This document shows, one piece after another, positions 23,076-34,987 of a stretch of 64,000 bases of DNA. The DNA lies in the NCBI RefSeq assembly GCF_037975245.1, contig NC_092574.1, positions 1,827,001 through 1,891,000 on the forward strand, in the 5' to 3' direction. Position 1 is the stretch's first letter; each line of letters begins with the position of its first letter. This stretch comes from Apostichopus japonicus. Lineage: Eukaryota > Echinodermata > Holothuroidea > Aspidochirotida > Stichopodidae. Made by a program: the position numbers and the translations under genes. The notes under the pieces are model-generated. The model worked only from the letters and a program-made list of their open reading frames with translations. It made no database searches and was not told where the DNA came from.

Positions 23076-26000
23076 TATTAAAAGTTCACTTAAGCTTAAA
23101 TAAAATGGGGCAACACTTGGCTGAATGGGTCAACAGTTAGCTCAAATGAACTCCAAATTGGTCATTTTTTGTGTGATTGATATAGATGACTTTTGCTCTG
23201 GCAGGTTGTGAAAATATTTCAGTGTACAAACATTGTCACGTAGAGTTCTTAGTCCTTTATGACAATTATTAAGGAGCATGCTAGCATGAAATTGGTAAAA
23301 GAAAATATTATATTTTCATTAAAACATTTATTTGTCTATATATTTCACAAGGTAAGACAGTTCTTTCTGGAGTAAAATTCTATACTAATTGTAAAATCCT
23401 TATCAGTTAATGCCATGGCTGATGCCCACAAGGGAGTGCTGCAAATAACAGCTAGAAATATCTGATCTTTACTGTTTATCGCTTACTTCTTCGACAAATA
23501 TGAATCACTTGCTCTGCATAAGTCAGATAGTTACTAGCACATTGTATAGCAAGGAACAGTTTCAGGGTCAACTGGCTTTCTGGTTCTTTACTATTCTAAC
23601 GACCAACCAGACTGTTTAAGACTTAGTGTTTGAAAACTGTTTCCGCCACAAAAGCAATTAACGTGATACAGATAATACAAGTTGAACCCATCAAGAAAAG
23701 GAATTTTGAGGGACTTTCCCTCGCGTGAACATCTCCGGAAGTGGTCAGTTGAAGGGTCTTGCAAAGTCTCCATGAAGTCTATGATTAAATCCTTTATGTG
23801 ATGATATCATAAACTGCTGCAATATGAACTTCAACCAAGATAAACTTTCTGAGTGTTTACCAGGTTTGTATGACTTTTACCTATTTTCACTCCGATTAGA
23901 CAATCTGTTTTACTCCCACTATCGCAGATAATAATATTTGTAGCAGTGACCTTAAACTTTAAGTTAACTAAGATTCACTTATGCCAATGTTTGGCTATCA
24001 AAAGGAATAGTTCACTTGACTTATTACAAACCACTCAAATTTGTTTTATGGAAAACAACAACCATAATTTATAATGGAAAATTGCCCAATTTACATATAG
24101 AAAGAAAAGAATTGATGTTTAATCACTATGAATACTGTCAAAGTATTTCCAAATGGGAAAAAGAAGACTTTAGATGTTAACAAAACAAAGATTTGGTACT
24201 GATTCTACAGACATGCTATTAGCAGTAAACTATGAACATGTTATCACACACTGGATATTAATTCAAATGCAAACATACATTCATAATAAAGCAAGAAATA
24301 AAACAAGGCTTTCATTTTCTAAGTTGATGTTTAAGTTCCAACTAATATGCTCGAAACTACATGCTATAAAATCGAAATGGTCTTAGGCGACAACAGAAAT
24401 GACAGGCACTTGTTTATAATAAATTGATACTCATAATGTTATATGTACGCAAACTAAGGTGACAAAAAGGTGATTATATTACATTGTATTGCAATTTTCT
24501 GTTAACAGACTGAATGACTTAGACCAGTGAATCTTAATATAAAAATCCAAATTTATATGGTATTAAGTCTTCCTTTTCATTGACTTTTATCAGATTTTCA
24601 GGCCACAGGAATATCTTTTAGAAATAACTCTCGATTACAGATCCCGAGATGGGGCATGCAGACTTGTTTGAATTCTAAAGAATAAAACTTATGGAATCGT
24701 GCGAACAAATAACGGAGACGAAATTATAGAGTTTTTTTTTAACTACTTCTGAAAAGGTTAGCTGTATGTTACTAGTCACTAACGGCAGAATGTTGGGTTT
24801 TTTAAAATACTACTTTGCCAAAATGTTTCCAACGTACTGAGTATTGGTCAAATTTAAGAATTCAAAGTCAAATAGCTGGTATATATAAAGATTCCAGATT
24901 ATGGTTGCATCGAATTCTATTAAGATTCTAAAAAACTGATGCTAAAATGCTAATATAAAGTGTAAATGACTATTATTTTCAGCAAGACATAAGTATACGT
25001 TGATGTTTACTTTATATAAGAATGAACCTAACTTGATAGACAACTTATTTCCACTTACATAAAATTAACACAGTTATTTTAACTAACATATATGTAAAAT
25101 ACTGAATATACATGTATGTTTAAAGTTTAATTGCAGATATTAGAAACAGAATTTAATATTTAACTATTTTATTTTAATCTCTACGATCAGCTGTCGAAAG
25201 GCTGGTTTTTCTTCATCTACTCATTATCTTAAATGAAGAGAAAACCAGAATGCAAAAATGCATTGTTTTTTCTATGATGTAATGTATAGTGAGGGTTTAC
25301 AACATACTTCATCTTAGTAATACAGCGAGGAGGAGTGTGGTGGGACAAACAATAAAATTCACAATGACGCAGGCTGTCCTGAATAACCATTGCCCTCAAC
25401 AACAGGCTTCTTGTACTAAATGTGTTACATCAACATACTAAATATGACATCTGTCCTTTTTTTGAAATATTGTGTAAAACATGGTTTCACAATTTGACCT
25501 CTGGTGAATTCAAACGACCATTGACCTCTGCCCATAACATTAGGTTTCTTGTACTAAATGTGGTACAATTATATACCACCGATCTGTCCAAGCTTCTCTT
25601 GCGATATTATGTTTAGGAAGGTGCTTTAGTGTAGAGAGACAAGTAAGAGGGGAGTGATGTTACTGTTTGGCATTTGTTGACTTCAAATTACCCATTTGAC
25701 CTCCACCAAAAACAATCGGCTTCTTGTACTTAATAAGGTATTTCTACACACAAAATATGAGATCTGTCCAAGCTTCCCTTCTTGAGATATTGTGTTTACA
25801 AATTTTTCAGAATTTGACCCCTGCTGACCCCAAATAACCTTTGACTTCCCCATTCTTCTCTTTTATAAGAGTCACCTACATACAAAATGAGATATCAGTC
25901 CAAGCTTCCCTTTTGAGATATCGTGTTTACAAGCTTGGCATCAAAAACACACGCATGCATACACGCTCGCAAGCATTAATGCATAGTGGTTACAAAACAA

Positions 26001-26633
26001 CAAAAATGTTAGAAGTAACCGTAAAGAAAATATGAAACGGGGAAAGACACTTTGACAAACTTTATACAATTTATAAAATATGTGCAAGTGAAGTTTACAC
26101 CTCCTGAAAAAAAGGATGTTTACAAAAGAAGTTACATGCATAACAAAACCGGAATTGAGCTAGACAGAACTGAATGCTGATAAATTTAGCGGATTCGTTC
26201 AGAAAAGTTTGGATTGTTAACTGATGATAGTTGGAGTGGATATTTCTAAAAGGAATAATTACTTAGTAATGTTGATAGTTTTTATGTATATTGAATTTTT
26301 TAATATGATATTATGTAAATTAACGGTCCAGAGATCCTCTTCCAATATAACAGAAGCTAAATAGACAATACGACCTTACTATAATGGCTAGTTTGCTCTC
26401 GTTTCCTTAATTACATCCAAGTAGATGAACAAAGAATAAAGATGACAAGTAGACGACATTCTACGTCACAGATAACATTACCTTTGAATATGATAAATGA
26501 GGTTACCAAAACTGTCCCTGAACTTACTATTTAATTTAAGAGCTAAACTTGGAAGTAAATGCTGGAAAGGGCATCAACTGGCAACGACCTCAGGAATCAG
26601 GATCATAACTACACACAACTCCCCACCTTCTGT
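23076..26633. other. No gene recognised, downstream of the NEK1-type gene
   Basis: AT-rich with many stops in all frames. Dispersed TTGACCT-type words are at about 25497-25530, 25677-25705 and 25815-25850, the last three spaced roughly 150-180 bases apart like a decayed tandem array. Part of the right side may be NEK1 3' untranslated sequence. Confidence 0.5.
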
Positions 26634-26759
26634 TTAGGCACCATCGGCAATGACTATCTGTAGAATATTTGTACATAGGTGCTGCTTTCTCCGGCCGAGG
26701 ATGTCTCGTACTATCATCGTTACTTCCTTAATATTCTCACATACATCCTCGTGAATGGC
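26634..26759 (-). CDS. NEK1: NEK1 last coding exon
   Basis: Acceptor TTACTTCAG, then AIHEDVCENIKEVTMIV, ILGRRKQHL, and ILQIVIADGA before TAA (26636-26634). It corresponds to the extreme C terminus of NEK1 (AIHEDEDENI ... LVMADGAY). Several normally conserved acidic positions are changed, and it stops a few residues early. Confidence 0.78.
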   Translation of the reverse strand, partial: AIHEDVCENIKEVTMIVRDILGRRKQHLCTNILQIVIADGA

Positions 26760-29700
26760 CTGAAGTAATCAGATTAGACGGAAAAACAACAAAACAAGGA
26801 AGAATAGTTATATATTTCGTATTACTCTCTGATTAAGGTCATGAAAGGTCAATTCTAGAATGGATGCTTTATACGTCAAGCTGCAGTAAATACATATGCT
26901 GAGTGAGTTGGGAATTGTTTCTTTCTAAACAGAGTCTAAAGCAATCTTTATATCTAAAGCACTATCAGTGTAACATGTCAAAATTTTTCAGACATTTGAA
27001 ATCTTAACTGGGGTCACAAAACTTGAATATACAAGGACAATGACAGGGTTTGCTCCATAGATATTTTGATATCTCCAGGCAATCAAATTAAGGTGTTATA
27101 TACTGAGAAATGCTATGCAAAAACTGGGCCATTCTGTTGATAAACCATAATTTGAAAAACTGGATAATAATTGAATACCTGTATGAGTGTGTAGTAGTTT
27201 TCTTACACAAATATAATCAAGTTTTTTTTAAATAAAATCTCACAAAATCTCAAAACTGATCACAATGTTGTAGCTAATAAATCATTCCCTATTCTTTAAA
27301 GAATTGTTCCATAAACTATGTCATCAAAAAATTTATGCATTTTTGATATACAAAAGCTGATAATTAAAATCCAATATTCCGCAACTGATAATTCGTACGA
27401 GGCTGTGGTCAGAAAACTGGCAGGAAATCGAAAGTTAAGTTAAGTCAACTGTCGATATGTCGGGTGATCACATGCAGGTCAACATCGGTATCAATCTTTG
27501 ACTGATAGGTCTTCAAATGATGAAACAAACAAATTACTTAAAAACCGCTGGCAGTCCATCGAAGGTTCAAAGATAAGTCAACTGTGTTTATTGTTTCCTT
27601 AAAATAGAGTTTAAAGTACTATACTATTTTCTTATGGTGAAACACAATCAATTACTTAAAAACCGCTGGCAGTCCAGTCCATCAAAGGTTCAAAGATAAG
27701 TCAACTGTGTCTATTGTTTCCTCAAAATAGAGTATAAAGGAATATACTATTTTCTATAGACGGAAATGATCGATTTAAAACCTATTATCAGGGAATTTGA
27801 TGTGATTCCCTTTCCTGAGAGGAAAGAGAAGCTTTCACATGTTCGAGTGATCACATGCAGATCAACATCGGTATCAATCTTTGACTGACAGGTTTTCTAA
27901 TGATGAGATACAATAAATTACTTAAAAAACAATGGCAGGTTCAAAGATAAGTCATAAGTTCAGGCAGCCTAACTGACGCTCCAACTTCATCCTTGATTCT
28001 CCGAGCCGGAAAAGACGCTTCGGAAACCTCGTCATCCACCTCAGAGTACCTCCGCTGATCAAAATCATCCTTCTCTCCGTCGTCGTCGTAACTACTCTCT
28101 TCTGAGGAGTGAGAGATTTGTGGAAAACTGCATCTCGGATATAACAAGAGCAATGCTGTATTAAACTTTGTCGCCGGCAGAACAAAATCATTTAATTCCC
28201 GATGATTTCCGAACATAAATGCCCTGCAAATCAACATAAACTTAGACACGGATGCACACTGACTTAATGTTCACAAACACACAGACATCTAGACATTTTT
28301 TTCTAACTCTACCAGGTTTGGTTATGCAAAGGATTTAGCAGTGTAACTATGTAGACAAAGACAGATGCCATAGGACAGACACACAGACTGACAAACACAC
28401 AGAAAACTGACATGATTTCTTTCTCCTTACCAGAGTCCCAGTCTTCGTTGATTGGTTTACTCTCCCGGCTGCCTCATCCGCCTCTCATTCTCCTCTCCAG
28501 CCTGAGATATATCCCCAACGACGGTGGATCTTGGAGTAGATCCTCTGGGCAGGGGCGGAATGGGTCTTAAAACCGACCCGGGCATTTGTCACATAGACCG
28601 GCCATTTATTCATTGGTATGTAACTTACATAGTGATCGCCGTCCTGATTGGGGGGGGGGGGGTAAGGGGAGGTGGCGTCCCACTCCCCGTTGAGATTTTG
28701 TTAAGCTGAAGAATGCGTAGATGCAAAATAGTGCTATATATTTAAATTTTGTAGGTTACAAGTTTGGCCAAGATCTCTTTTTCCAAAGAGATCAACATGA
28801 ACGCCTCAGTATGTTTTGTGTCATTGTACAAACACCCTACTGATTGTGGGTCCTTTTTAATTCATACATAATCTCTCAGGACTTAGCTACTGAGTGAAAT
28901 CCAAATAATCTAATAATATTTTACCTCTTTTTACTTCGCTTTCTGATGGACGAGGTGCAGATTTATAAAATCTGTATTCTCTACCAATGCTTTGTATATG
29001 TCAGAATACATTTGTCACCGTAGTTGAATATCTTGACGTAAACATATTAGCACGGACAGGTTGCCAATAGCACGTTATTACGAACTAACAGCCTAACATG
29101 GTGATTAAATGAGCTGGTTCCCACAGTTAAAATATATTTAACACAGCCCGTCTGTATTCTATTAACTACTGTGAAAATGGGCTGTATTTTTACCAGGCAC
29201 CCAAACCCAACGGCCCACCGTGCCGCACCGGCCCACCGGGCACTTCCCAAATGCCCGTGTGGCCAGTTCGCCACTGCCTTTGGGCTAGCTTGACCTTCTG
29301 CATCTTTAGTTCCATCTGCATCTAGGGAGGAAATTCATTAACTGATTTGGTTTCCACGCACCCGGAAAGCTGACTTATACCATATTTTACCACATGTGTT
29401 GACCTCTAACTTATGTCAGCTTCCGAGAGGTATGAACACATTTTAAAGCTACACAGATTGTTTACAATAGGTAACTCCTGAAATCTTGTTATAATTGAAA
29501 ATATGTTTCTCTTTGGTGAGTTGTCATCTAGCTACCCCTAACTTGAGCACAGAAGGAATGTTCTGATGTCGAATGCAAAAAGAATTGAGCTTTCCAATTC
29601 TGTGCAGCTAACTATATCAGCTTCAGAAGAAATTTGTCCTTCACTTAAATATATGGTAACACGATGGCCAAACTACCGTAACTTCCTGAACTACTCGTAA

Positions 29701-31271
29701 AGTGTCAGATTAAAATAGGAATAGGCTTGACTGAGGAGAGAGCTGATCATTACCGACAGCTCCCAGAAGATGTTTCCTAGATTCCACCATACTCTGATTG
29801 GCTTCTTCCTCGTCATCCTCGTCATCATCATCACCATCATTACCATCATCATCATCCTCATCCTAATCCTCTTCTTGCTCCGTCTCCCTAGAATGAAAAC
29901 AAAAGAGATCTGATGTTAATCGAGTCTTTGCCTTTAATTCAAAATGAGGAGATGGGAGGCTTTCAAGAGGGTATATTTAATATCATGACACGAGTACTCC
30001 ATTTCTCTATATAAGGAGGTATTTGAGATTTTTAAAAAAAGTCAAACTATTTTATCATTATATAATGCTGGTGACAAGATCCTTACTTACTTACTAACTT
30101 AACAATTTAATTTGAAAGTGTGGCGAGGAGGCAAACTTCCCACGATGGAGATAGTAAGATACCACACGTTGGACAAGACAGCAGCCCTCTGACACGACCT
30201 TTGAACTTTTCCGAAACGGAACAAATGTATTCTGGATTGTTTAATAAGAAAAAGTTCACTATCATCTGTAGTACAGAAAATTGGAAAATAACAGTCGGGT
30301 TTTGTCTTTAACATAGATCACCCTCCAGTGCCAATTTAGCCCTCTTCCTCCCAATCCAACAAAGTAAATAACGACGACAAAACCACCCTCACTTAGGAAC
30401 GAACATTTGAGCGAAACTATATTTGAAAAGTGATTATACTCTCACAATTTTTTTTGCTACTTCTCAATTCATTTTGAGTTTGGACTCATATTGCAAAATC
30501 AATAAATTCGAGTGAAAATAGTATCTTGGGGGAACCTTTTAAATGGCAGTATTTTCAAACTATTATTTTTTTATAAAGCATGAGTTGGGACTCACCCGCT
30601 GCCTGCTTCATATTCGCCATCACTGAGGGTCTCTTCATCCTCCTGAGTGTTCACGATACTTAGAGTCTGGGCGGCTTGCTGCTCTTCCTCAAAGAATTGA
30701 TTAAAAGCCAATGTAGTACGAAAGAGTTTGCTGAGATCTGGTAACGAACATGTTCGTAAAAGCTGCGGAGGATAACATTACGTCAAAAGGGAATTAAACA
30801 AAACACTGTTGACAAAATGTATGGACGAGCTACAACGAAACCTTGACATAGTTAGTGTAAACGATTGCGTACTTGGGATCAGTCCTCACAATCGTAATCT
30901 ATCTCTCAAGAAGGTTGAGATGAGCTACAATGAAACCTAGACAGAGGTAGTATTATCGCTTGGGTACCTAGGATTAGTCTCCACAATCGTAATCTCTCTC
31001 TCTGGAAGGATCCTGACCCCACAAATGTGATCAAGATTTTAGCGTGAAACCTGAAGGGTGAGGGAAGGATCTTCAAATCCTTCAAACAATCATCTATGAA
31101 TCCTTTCAATATAACTAATACGTATAATAGACAGAAGAACTTGGTAAGCGAGGGAGCAGTATCTTGGTAGAAACGCTGGGCTGTAGTAAAATAAAACTAC
31201 TTACTCTTGAATTTGCATCAAAGGTTCCGACAGTAAGACCAGAGACAACTGCTCCTGTTTTGTGTAAATCT
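26634..31271 (-). CDS. NEK1: NEK1-type kinase gene, C-terminal exons
   Basis: Minus-strand exons at 31271-31205, 30762-30596, 29887-29754, 28472-28431, 28101-27941 and 26759-26634 recall the non-catalytic C-terminal tail of NEK1, a NIMA-related kinase of cilia and DNA-damage signalling. Landmarks in order are GLTVGTFDANS, RTCSLPDLSKLFRTT, an acidic run, NEDWDSEESSYDDDGE, and AIHEDVCENIKEV with IVIADGA at the stop. Each matches the human tail in order. Splice phases agree across the first five. The kinase domain would lie right of 31.3 kb, but I found no further exons up to 33 kb. The conserved segment between the last two exons is not found, and one exon has an in-frame stop, so this copy may be damaged. 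Confidence 0.78.
27440..27955. repeat. Three imperfect copies of an intronic repeat
   Basis: Blocks at about 27440-27620, 27640-27750 and 27840-27955 share GATCACATGCAG, CATCGGTATCAATC, AATTACTTAAAAA and GGTTCAAAGATAAGTCA. The third copy runs into the NEK1 exon at 28101-27941. Confidence 0.8.
27941..28101 (-). CDS. NEK1: NEK1 tail exon (EESSYDDDGE), 3' end uncertain
   Basis: Acceptor CACTCCTCAG is strong and joins NEDWDS in phase. The frame reads EESSYDDDGEKDDFDQ and stops at 27941. A second frame near the end (RLGESRMKLERQLG) looks more like the conserved leucine/glutamate helix of NEK1, suggesting a frameshift or a missed small intron. The last bases overlap a repeat shared with the neighbouring intron. 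Confidence 0.5.
28431..28472 (-). CDS. NEK1: NEK1 42-bp micro-exon (NEDWDS)
   Basis: Encodes the INEDWDS segment, equivalent to the conserved LNEEWHSD of vertebrate NEK1, and ends at a good donor GTAAGG. The left-hand limit is inferred: the only AG that matches the incoming phase and avoids an upstream TGA lies in purine-rich sequence without a clear polypyrimidine tract. Confidence 0.5.
28550..29276. mobile_element. 727-bp hAT-type MITE in a NEK1 intron
   Basis: Ends CAGGGGCGGAATGG and (complement) CAGTGGCGAACTGG are flanked by CCTCTGGG and CCTTTGGG, seven of eight. It ends about 80 bases upstream of the 42-bp NEK1 micro-exon. It contains a G-run at about 28651-28662. Confidence 0.75.
29754..29887 (-). 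CDS. NEK1: NEK1 acidic exon with in-frame TAG
   Basis: 134 bp between acceptor TTCTAG and donor GTAATG. Both phases fit the neighbouring exons. The expected frame is a run of Asp/Glu encoded by GAT/GAG triplets, then NQSMVESRKHLLGAV. One triplet in the run is TAG, one base from GAG. It could be a sequencing error, an allele or a true nonsense change. An alternative acceptor just after that TAG would avoid it but breaks the phase. Confidence 0.6.
30596..30762 (-). CDS. NEK1: NEK1 tail exon (CSLPDLSKLFRT)
   Basis: Acceptor CTCCGCAG, 167 bp, donor GTGAGT. The motif RTCSLPDLSKLFRTTLAFNQ is the strongest NEK1 signature in the window. A Glu/Gln-rich stretch follows. Confidence 0.85.
31205..31271 (-). 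CDS. NEK1: NEK1 tail exon (GLTVGTFDANS)
   Basis: Acceptor CTTATCAG, 67 bp, donor GTAAGT. Encodes TGAVVSGLTVGTFDANSR, directly preceding the LPDLSKLF exon as in vertebrate NEK1. It leaves in phase 0, matching the next exon. Confidence 0.7.
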
Positions 31272-31490
31272 CTGATAAGAAGGACAAACATTTCATCAAA
31301 ATCATGAAAACCAAAAGTTTCATGCTTTCACTGCATTTTCAAGATGGCAATATAAAATGGGATAATTGATAAATGAACCTGGTTGGACCATCAGAAACTA
31401 GAAAAACAATTGTGCAGATGCCAACACCACATTATTGACCAAGTTCTAATGATATTTACTTGAAAACTAAAAAACAATTAATGGCTTAGA

Positions 31491-31911
31491 GAATCGTGTC
31501 GCATGTAAGAGCAAAAAAAAAGAAGAGGTTATTTTCACTCAATTCTACTCTGTCCATTACAAGATAAAGGTAATAACATGATACACATCTAATAAAATGA
31601 TTGAGACTCCAGGGAAAAACATCTCCACAGGCAGAGGTTAAGAAGGGGGGGGGGGTCAAAGGTGAGGTGACAATTGATGAGGAAAGGGATGGAGAGGTGA
31701 GAATCGTGTCGCATGTAAGAGCAAAAAAAAAGAAGAGGTTATTTTCACTCAATTCTACTCTGTCCATTACAAGATAAAGGTAATAACATGATACACATCT
31801 AATAAAATGATTGAGACTCCAGGGAAATACATCTCCACAGGCAGAGGTTAAGAAGGGGGGGGGGGGTCAAAGGTGAGGTGACAATTGATGAGGAAAGGGA
31901 TGGAGAGGTGA
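31491..31911. repeat. 210-bp exact tandem duplication
   Basis: Unit 31491-31700 is repeated at 31701-31911 with only about two differences (one extra G in a G-run). The near identity means a recent duplication, or an assembly artefact. Confidence 0.95.
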
Positions 31912-33089
31912 GTGGTGATGAGAAAAAGGAGGGGGTGGTGAACTAGAAAATGCATTTTCAACATTGTGAAGGGGATGAGATGAGGGGAGGAGGTGGGGGA
32001 GGGGTTATGGAGGGGGTGATGAGGGAGCAGTTGATGCAGGGAGGCTAGTGTGTGGAGTGTTGAGTGGGGTGCTTCATCACAAAAATAAGACTAACTGGGA
32101 TTCAGGAGCAATTTCCCCTTGCTCAGAGTCTTCATACTTCATACCAACTACAGTCTTCATCCCAATAACAGAATTACAAATATTGATATCTATTTGATAT
32201 GTAGAAGATAGGGGGTTCCACATTAAGACCCAAATAGCAATTGAGAGTACAAATAATTATACCATCATAAAACTTAAAATTATATGGATCTGATTCCAAA
32301 GCAAGAAAACATATTTTGTAGACAAGATAATGTGACGCCGGCCAACAAATGAGTTGTATATTAAATATTTCAATATATACAAATTCATACTGAGTTGGAA
32401 AGGGGTAGATGGGGTGGGAAGATTTGAAAGCAGGAATTTAGATGGCATAAAACAAAGAATGTTAAATAAAGACTGTAACTACTTTCAGGATTGTTATACT
32501 GTTGACGACTGCTTTTGTTGAATTAGATGATGCAAGCAAAATGGCATACAAATTAAACCACAGCACTATACAGCATGATACCATTATGTTTATATGCACC
32601 GTTTACCTCCCTCGTCAAGTCTCAGCAATCAACGGCTATAAACAACATTCATCTGAGATTGATGGGTTTAACGATAATCTTTCTTTACTTGTGAACCGAA
32701 TTAGTGAAAAACATGATGACAAGACAACAAAATAGTCTGGTGGTATTCAATTAAACAACTCAAAATGTTATGGAATTAACATAACCCTATTGTCATGTAT
32801 TGTTGTGTTTTTCATTCAAGACTCATAAACTCGCGTCATGAAGTTGCTTTAAGTGTACCCATTCCACGAAACGAATTCCTATTTCAATGGAACGGCTCAT
32901 GAATCTAGGAAAGCGTAAACACGAAACCCAATGAAAAATTAATCAGTTCAGCTTAAATCAGCTTTCAGTGACTAATGAACTCATTCATGTTTGACATGTT
33001 TACGAGCTATGGACCTTATCATTCTTCTGATTCTGTGTATGTCTTCCAACTTCCATTTGGTCATTATTTTTGCTGAGGTCACGAGCAAT
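31912..33089. other. No gene recognised
   Basis: A G-rich GGGGATGAG / GGTGGGGAG stretch at about 31920-32070, then AT-rich sequence. No NEK1 exon could be recognised here. Confidence 0.5.
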
Positions 33090-33536
33090 CTAATCGGCTG
33101 AAAACTCCGTAATTGCAAACCTGTTTGGGGAAAATAAATCGCTACCGGGATAGCTATAAAAGCCGCTTATCTGTCCGGTCACTGGAATTAAACTTTTATC
33201 ACCAATTACAATAAAAGTTACAGGTTGTGTCTTTCGTCCCTTCAGTCCATTCTCCTGCCCCATCCCCCAATCCCCACTCCCACCTCTCTTGGCTACACCA
33301 CACGCTACAAGATAGTAGGAGTCTCTCATTCTCCGTTTTTTTCTTTTGAACTTCGACCAGCTGTTGCAGTCTTTGGCGTTGGTGATACAGTCAGAAATCA
33401 GACTGCGAGTTTTGACCGTTATTTCGTAATCATTAAACGCTTCGCAAAAGCGGTGAAATGCATGGGGGCTGAGCCCATCACCACATTTCAGTACACTGCA
33501 GATACCGTCTAAAAACCCGTTATAATACATATTCAT
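33090..33536 (-). CDS. Unrecognised 148-residue ORF
   Basis: Opens with MNMYYNGFLDGICSV and has a basic patch FKRKKRRMRD in the middle. The C-terminal half is low in hydrophobic pattern. I recognise no family. A CR1-like LINE lies just beyond it at 33795. It could be a first exon, part of a repeat, or chance. Confidence 0.2.
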   Translation of the reverse strand: MNMYYNGFLDGICSVLKCGDGLSPHAFHRFCEAFNDYEITVKTRSLISDCITNAKDCNSWSKFKRKKRRMRDSYYLVACGVAKRGGSGDWGMGQENGLKGRKTQPVTFIVIGDKSLIPVTGQISGFYSYPGSDLFSPNRFAITEFSAD

Positions 33537-33794
33537 AAAGCAGCAATCGATTTGCTCTTAGCAAAACCTTGGAGAAAAGAAGTTGAATAATCATTTAATA
33601 TTAAATAATAATTTGTTCTGTAAAGCGTAAAATCCAGGAAAGTGTTCTAAAACGCTATGTAACAGCAACTAAAGAAATATATAAATGTGACACAAAATAT
33701 GTAGACTAAGTAAACATGCAGACAAAAATCAATATAAATGAGTATGAAAAGTAAAAAGCATGCACGTTTGAGTATTGCACATTTAATACACATT

Positions 33795-34987
33795 TTAAAT
33801 ATAGCAGTTATGCTGTCTAAAAAGGAAGGTTTTCAGCTTAGATTTGAATGCCGTAAGATTAGAAACAGTTCTGAGTTCAGCTGGCAGCTCATTCCAGAGG
33901 CGTGGCCCAGCCACGCAAAAAGCTCTGTTCCCATATATGTTTGTCTTGGTGATCGGCACCTCCAGACGTCTATGACCAGCAGAACGTAGGGCTCTTGTTG
34001 GCTGATAAGGACGGATCAGATCTTGCAGGTATGGAGGTGCCATGTTTTTCTGGCACTTGAACACAAGAAGAAGGACTTTGAACCTAATCCGCTGAGATAC
34101 TGGCAGCCAATGAAGTTCATGCCATACTGGGGTAATATGACTAGATGTTCTTGTTAGTGTAACAATCATTGCTGCTATGTTTTGGAGCCTTTGCAGTCGT
34201 TTTATTTGTTTAACTAGTAGTCCACAGAAAAGTGCATTGCAGTAATCCAGTTTAGATGTTATGAAAGCATGGATTAACTGCTCTGTGGCTTCTCTGGTGA
34301 GGTATTTTCGTGTTCTTCCGATGTTGTAGAGATGGTACTGAGCAGACCGACACACATATGTTATATGGTCTTCCATAGAGGCGTGTTTGTCCATTATGAC
34401 ACCGATGCTCCTTGCCACATCACTAGGCTCCACCTGATGTTCACCAATAATGATGCTTGGACACTCTATCTTTCTGACCAGATGCTTTGATGATATTAGA
34501 AGCACCTCAGTCTTTGAGTCATTCATTTTCAGGCATTTCTGTGACATCAATTGCCGAACTGGGGTTATGCACTTCTCTAGACGATGCACTGTGATAGTAA
34601 TATCATTGGGGTGGAACATAAGATAGAGATTCAAGAGGTCTGCATAGAAGTGATAGTCCATGTCCTGCGAGCGAAGGAGCTGACCCAGTGAAGACGTGTA
34701 TACTGTGAAGAGCACAGGCCCCTGGACCGAACCCTGGGGCACGCAACATTCTAACGTCTGAGGGTCAGAAGAATCCTTTCCCAGGCACACAATCTGTTGG
34801 CGATCACTGAGGTATGATGTCATCAACTTTAAGGCGCTACTTTTAACACCAAGGTCACTGAGTGTACAAAGAAGCTGCAGGTGGTCGACAGTATCAAAAG
34901 CGGCCGAAAGATCTAACAGAACCACCAGGCACTCTTTCTGACCTCCACGAGCTACCACCACATCATTCTGACGACAGTTTCGACAGT
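33795..34987 (-). pseudogene. CR1-like LINE reverse transcriptase (3' part)
   Basis: From 34961 leftwards the 388-residue ORF reads LVVLLDLSAAFDTVDH (palm Asp), CVPQGSVQGPVLF, then the C-terminal region with HELHWLPVSQRIRFK and the terminal block NRAFCVAGPRLWNELP ending TFLFRQHN. These are typical of CR1/L2-group LINEs. The catalytic YADD is replaced by YADL (HFYADLLNLYL), so the enzyme is dead. Its 5' side abuts a BEL LTR. The missing upstream part of the same LINE appears at 41561-41731, beyond the BEL element. Confidence 0.85.

Noticed and set aside
22618-23103. 161-residue plus-strand ORF
   Set aside because: It is the antisense shadow of the LINE reverse transcriptase, which carries the FADD motif on the minus strand.
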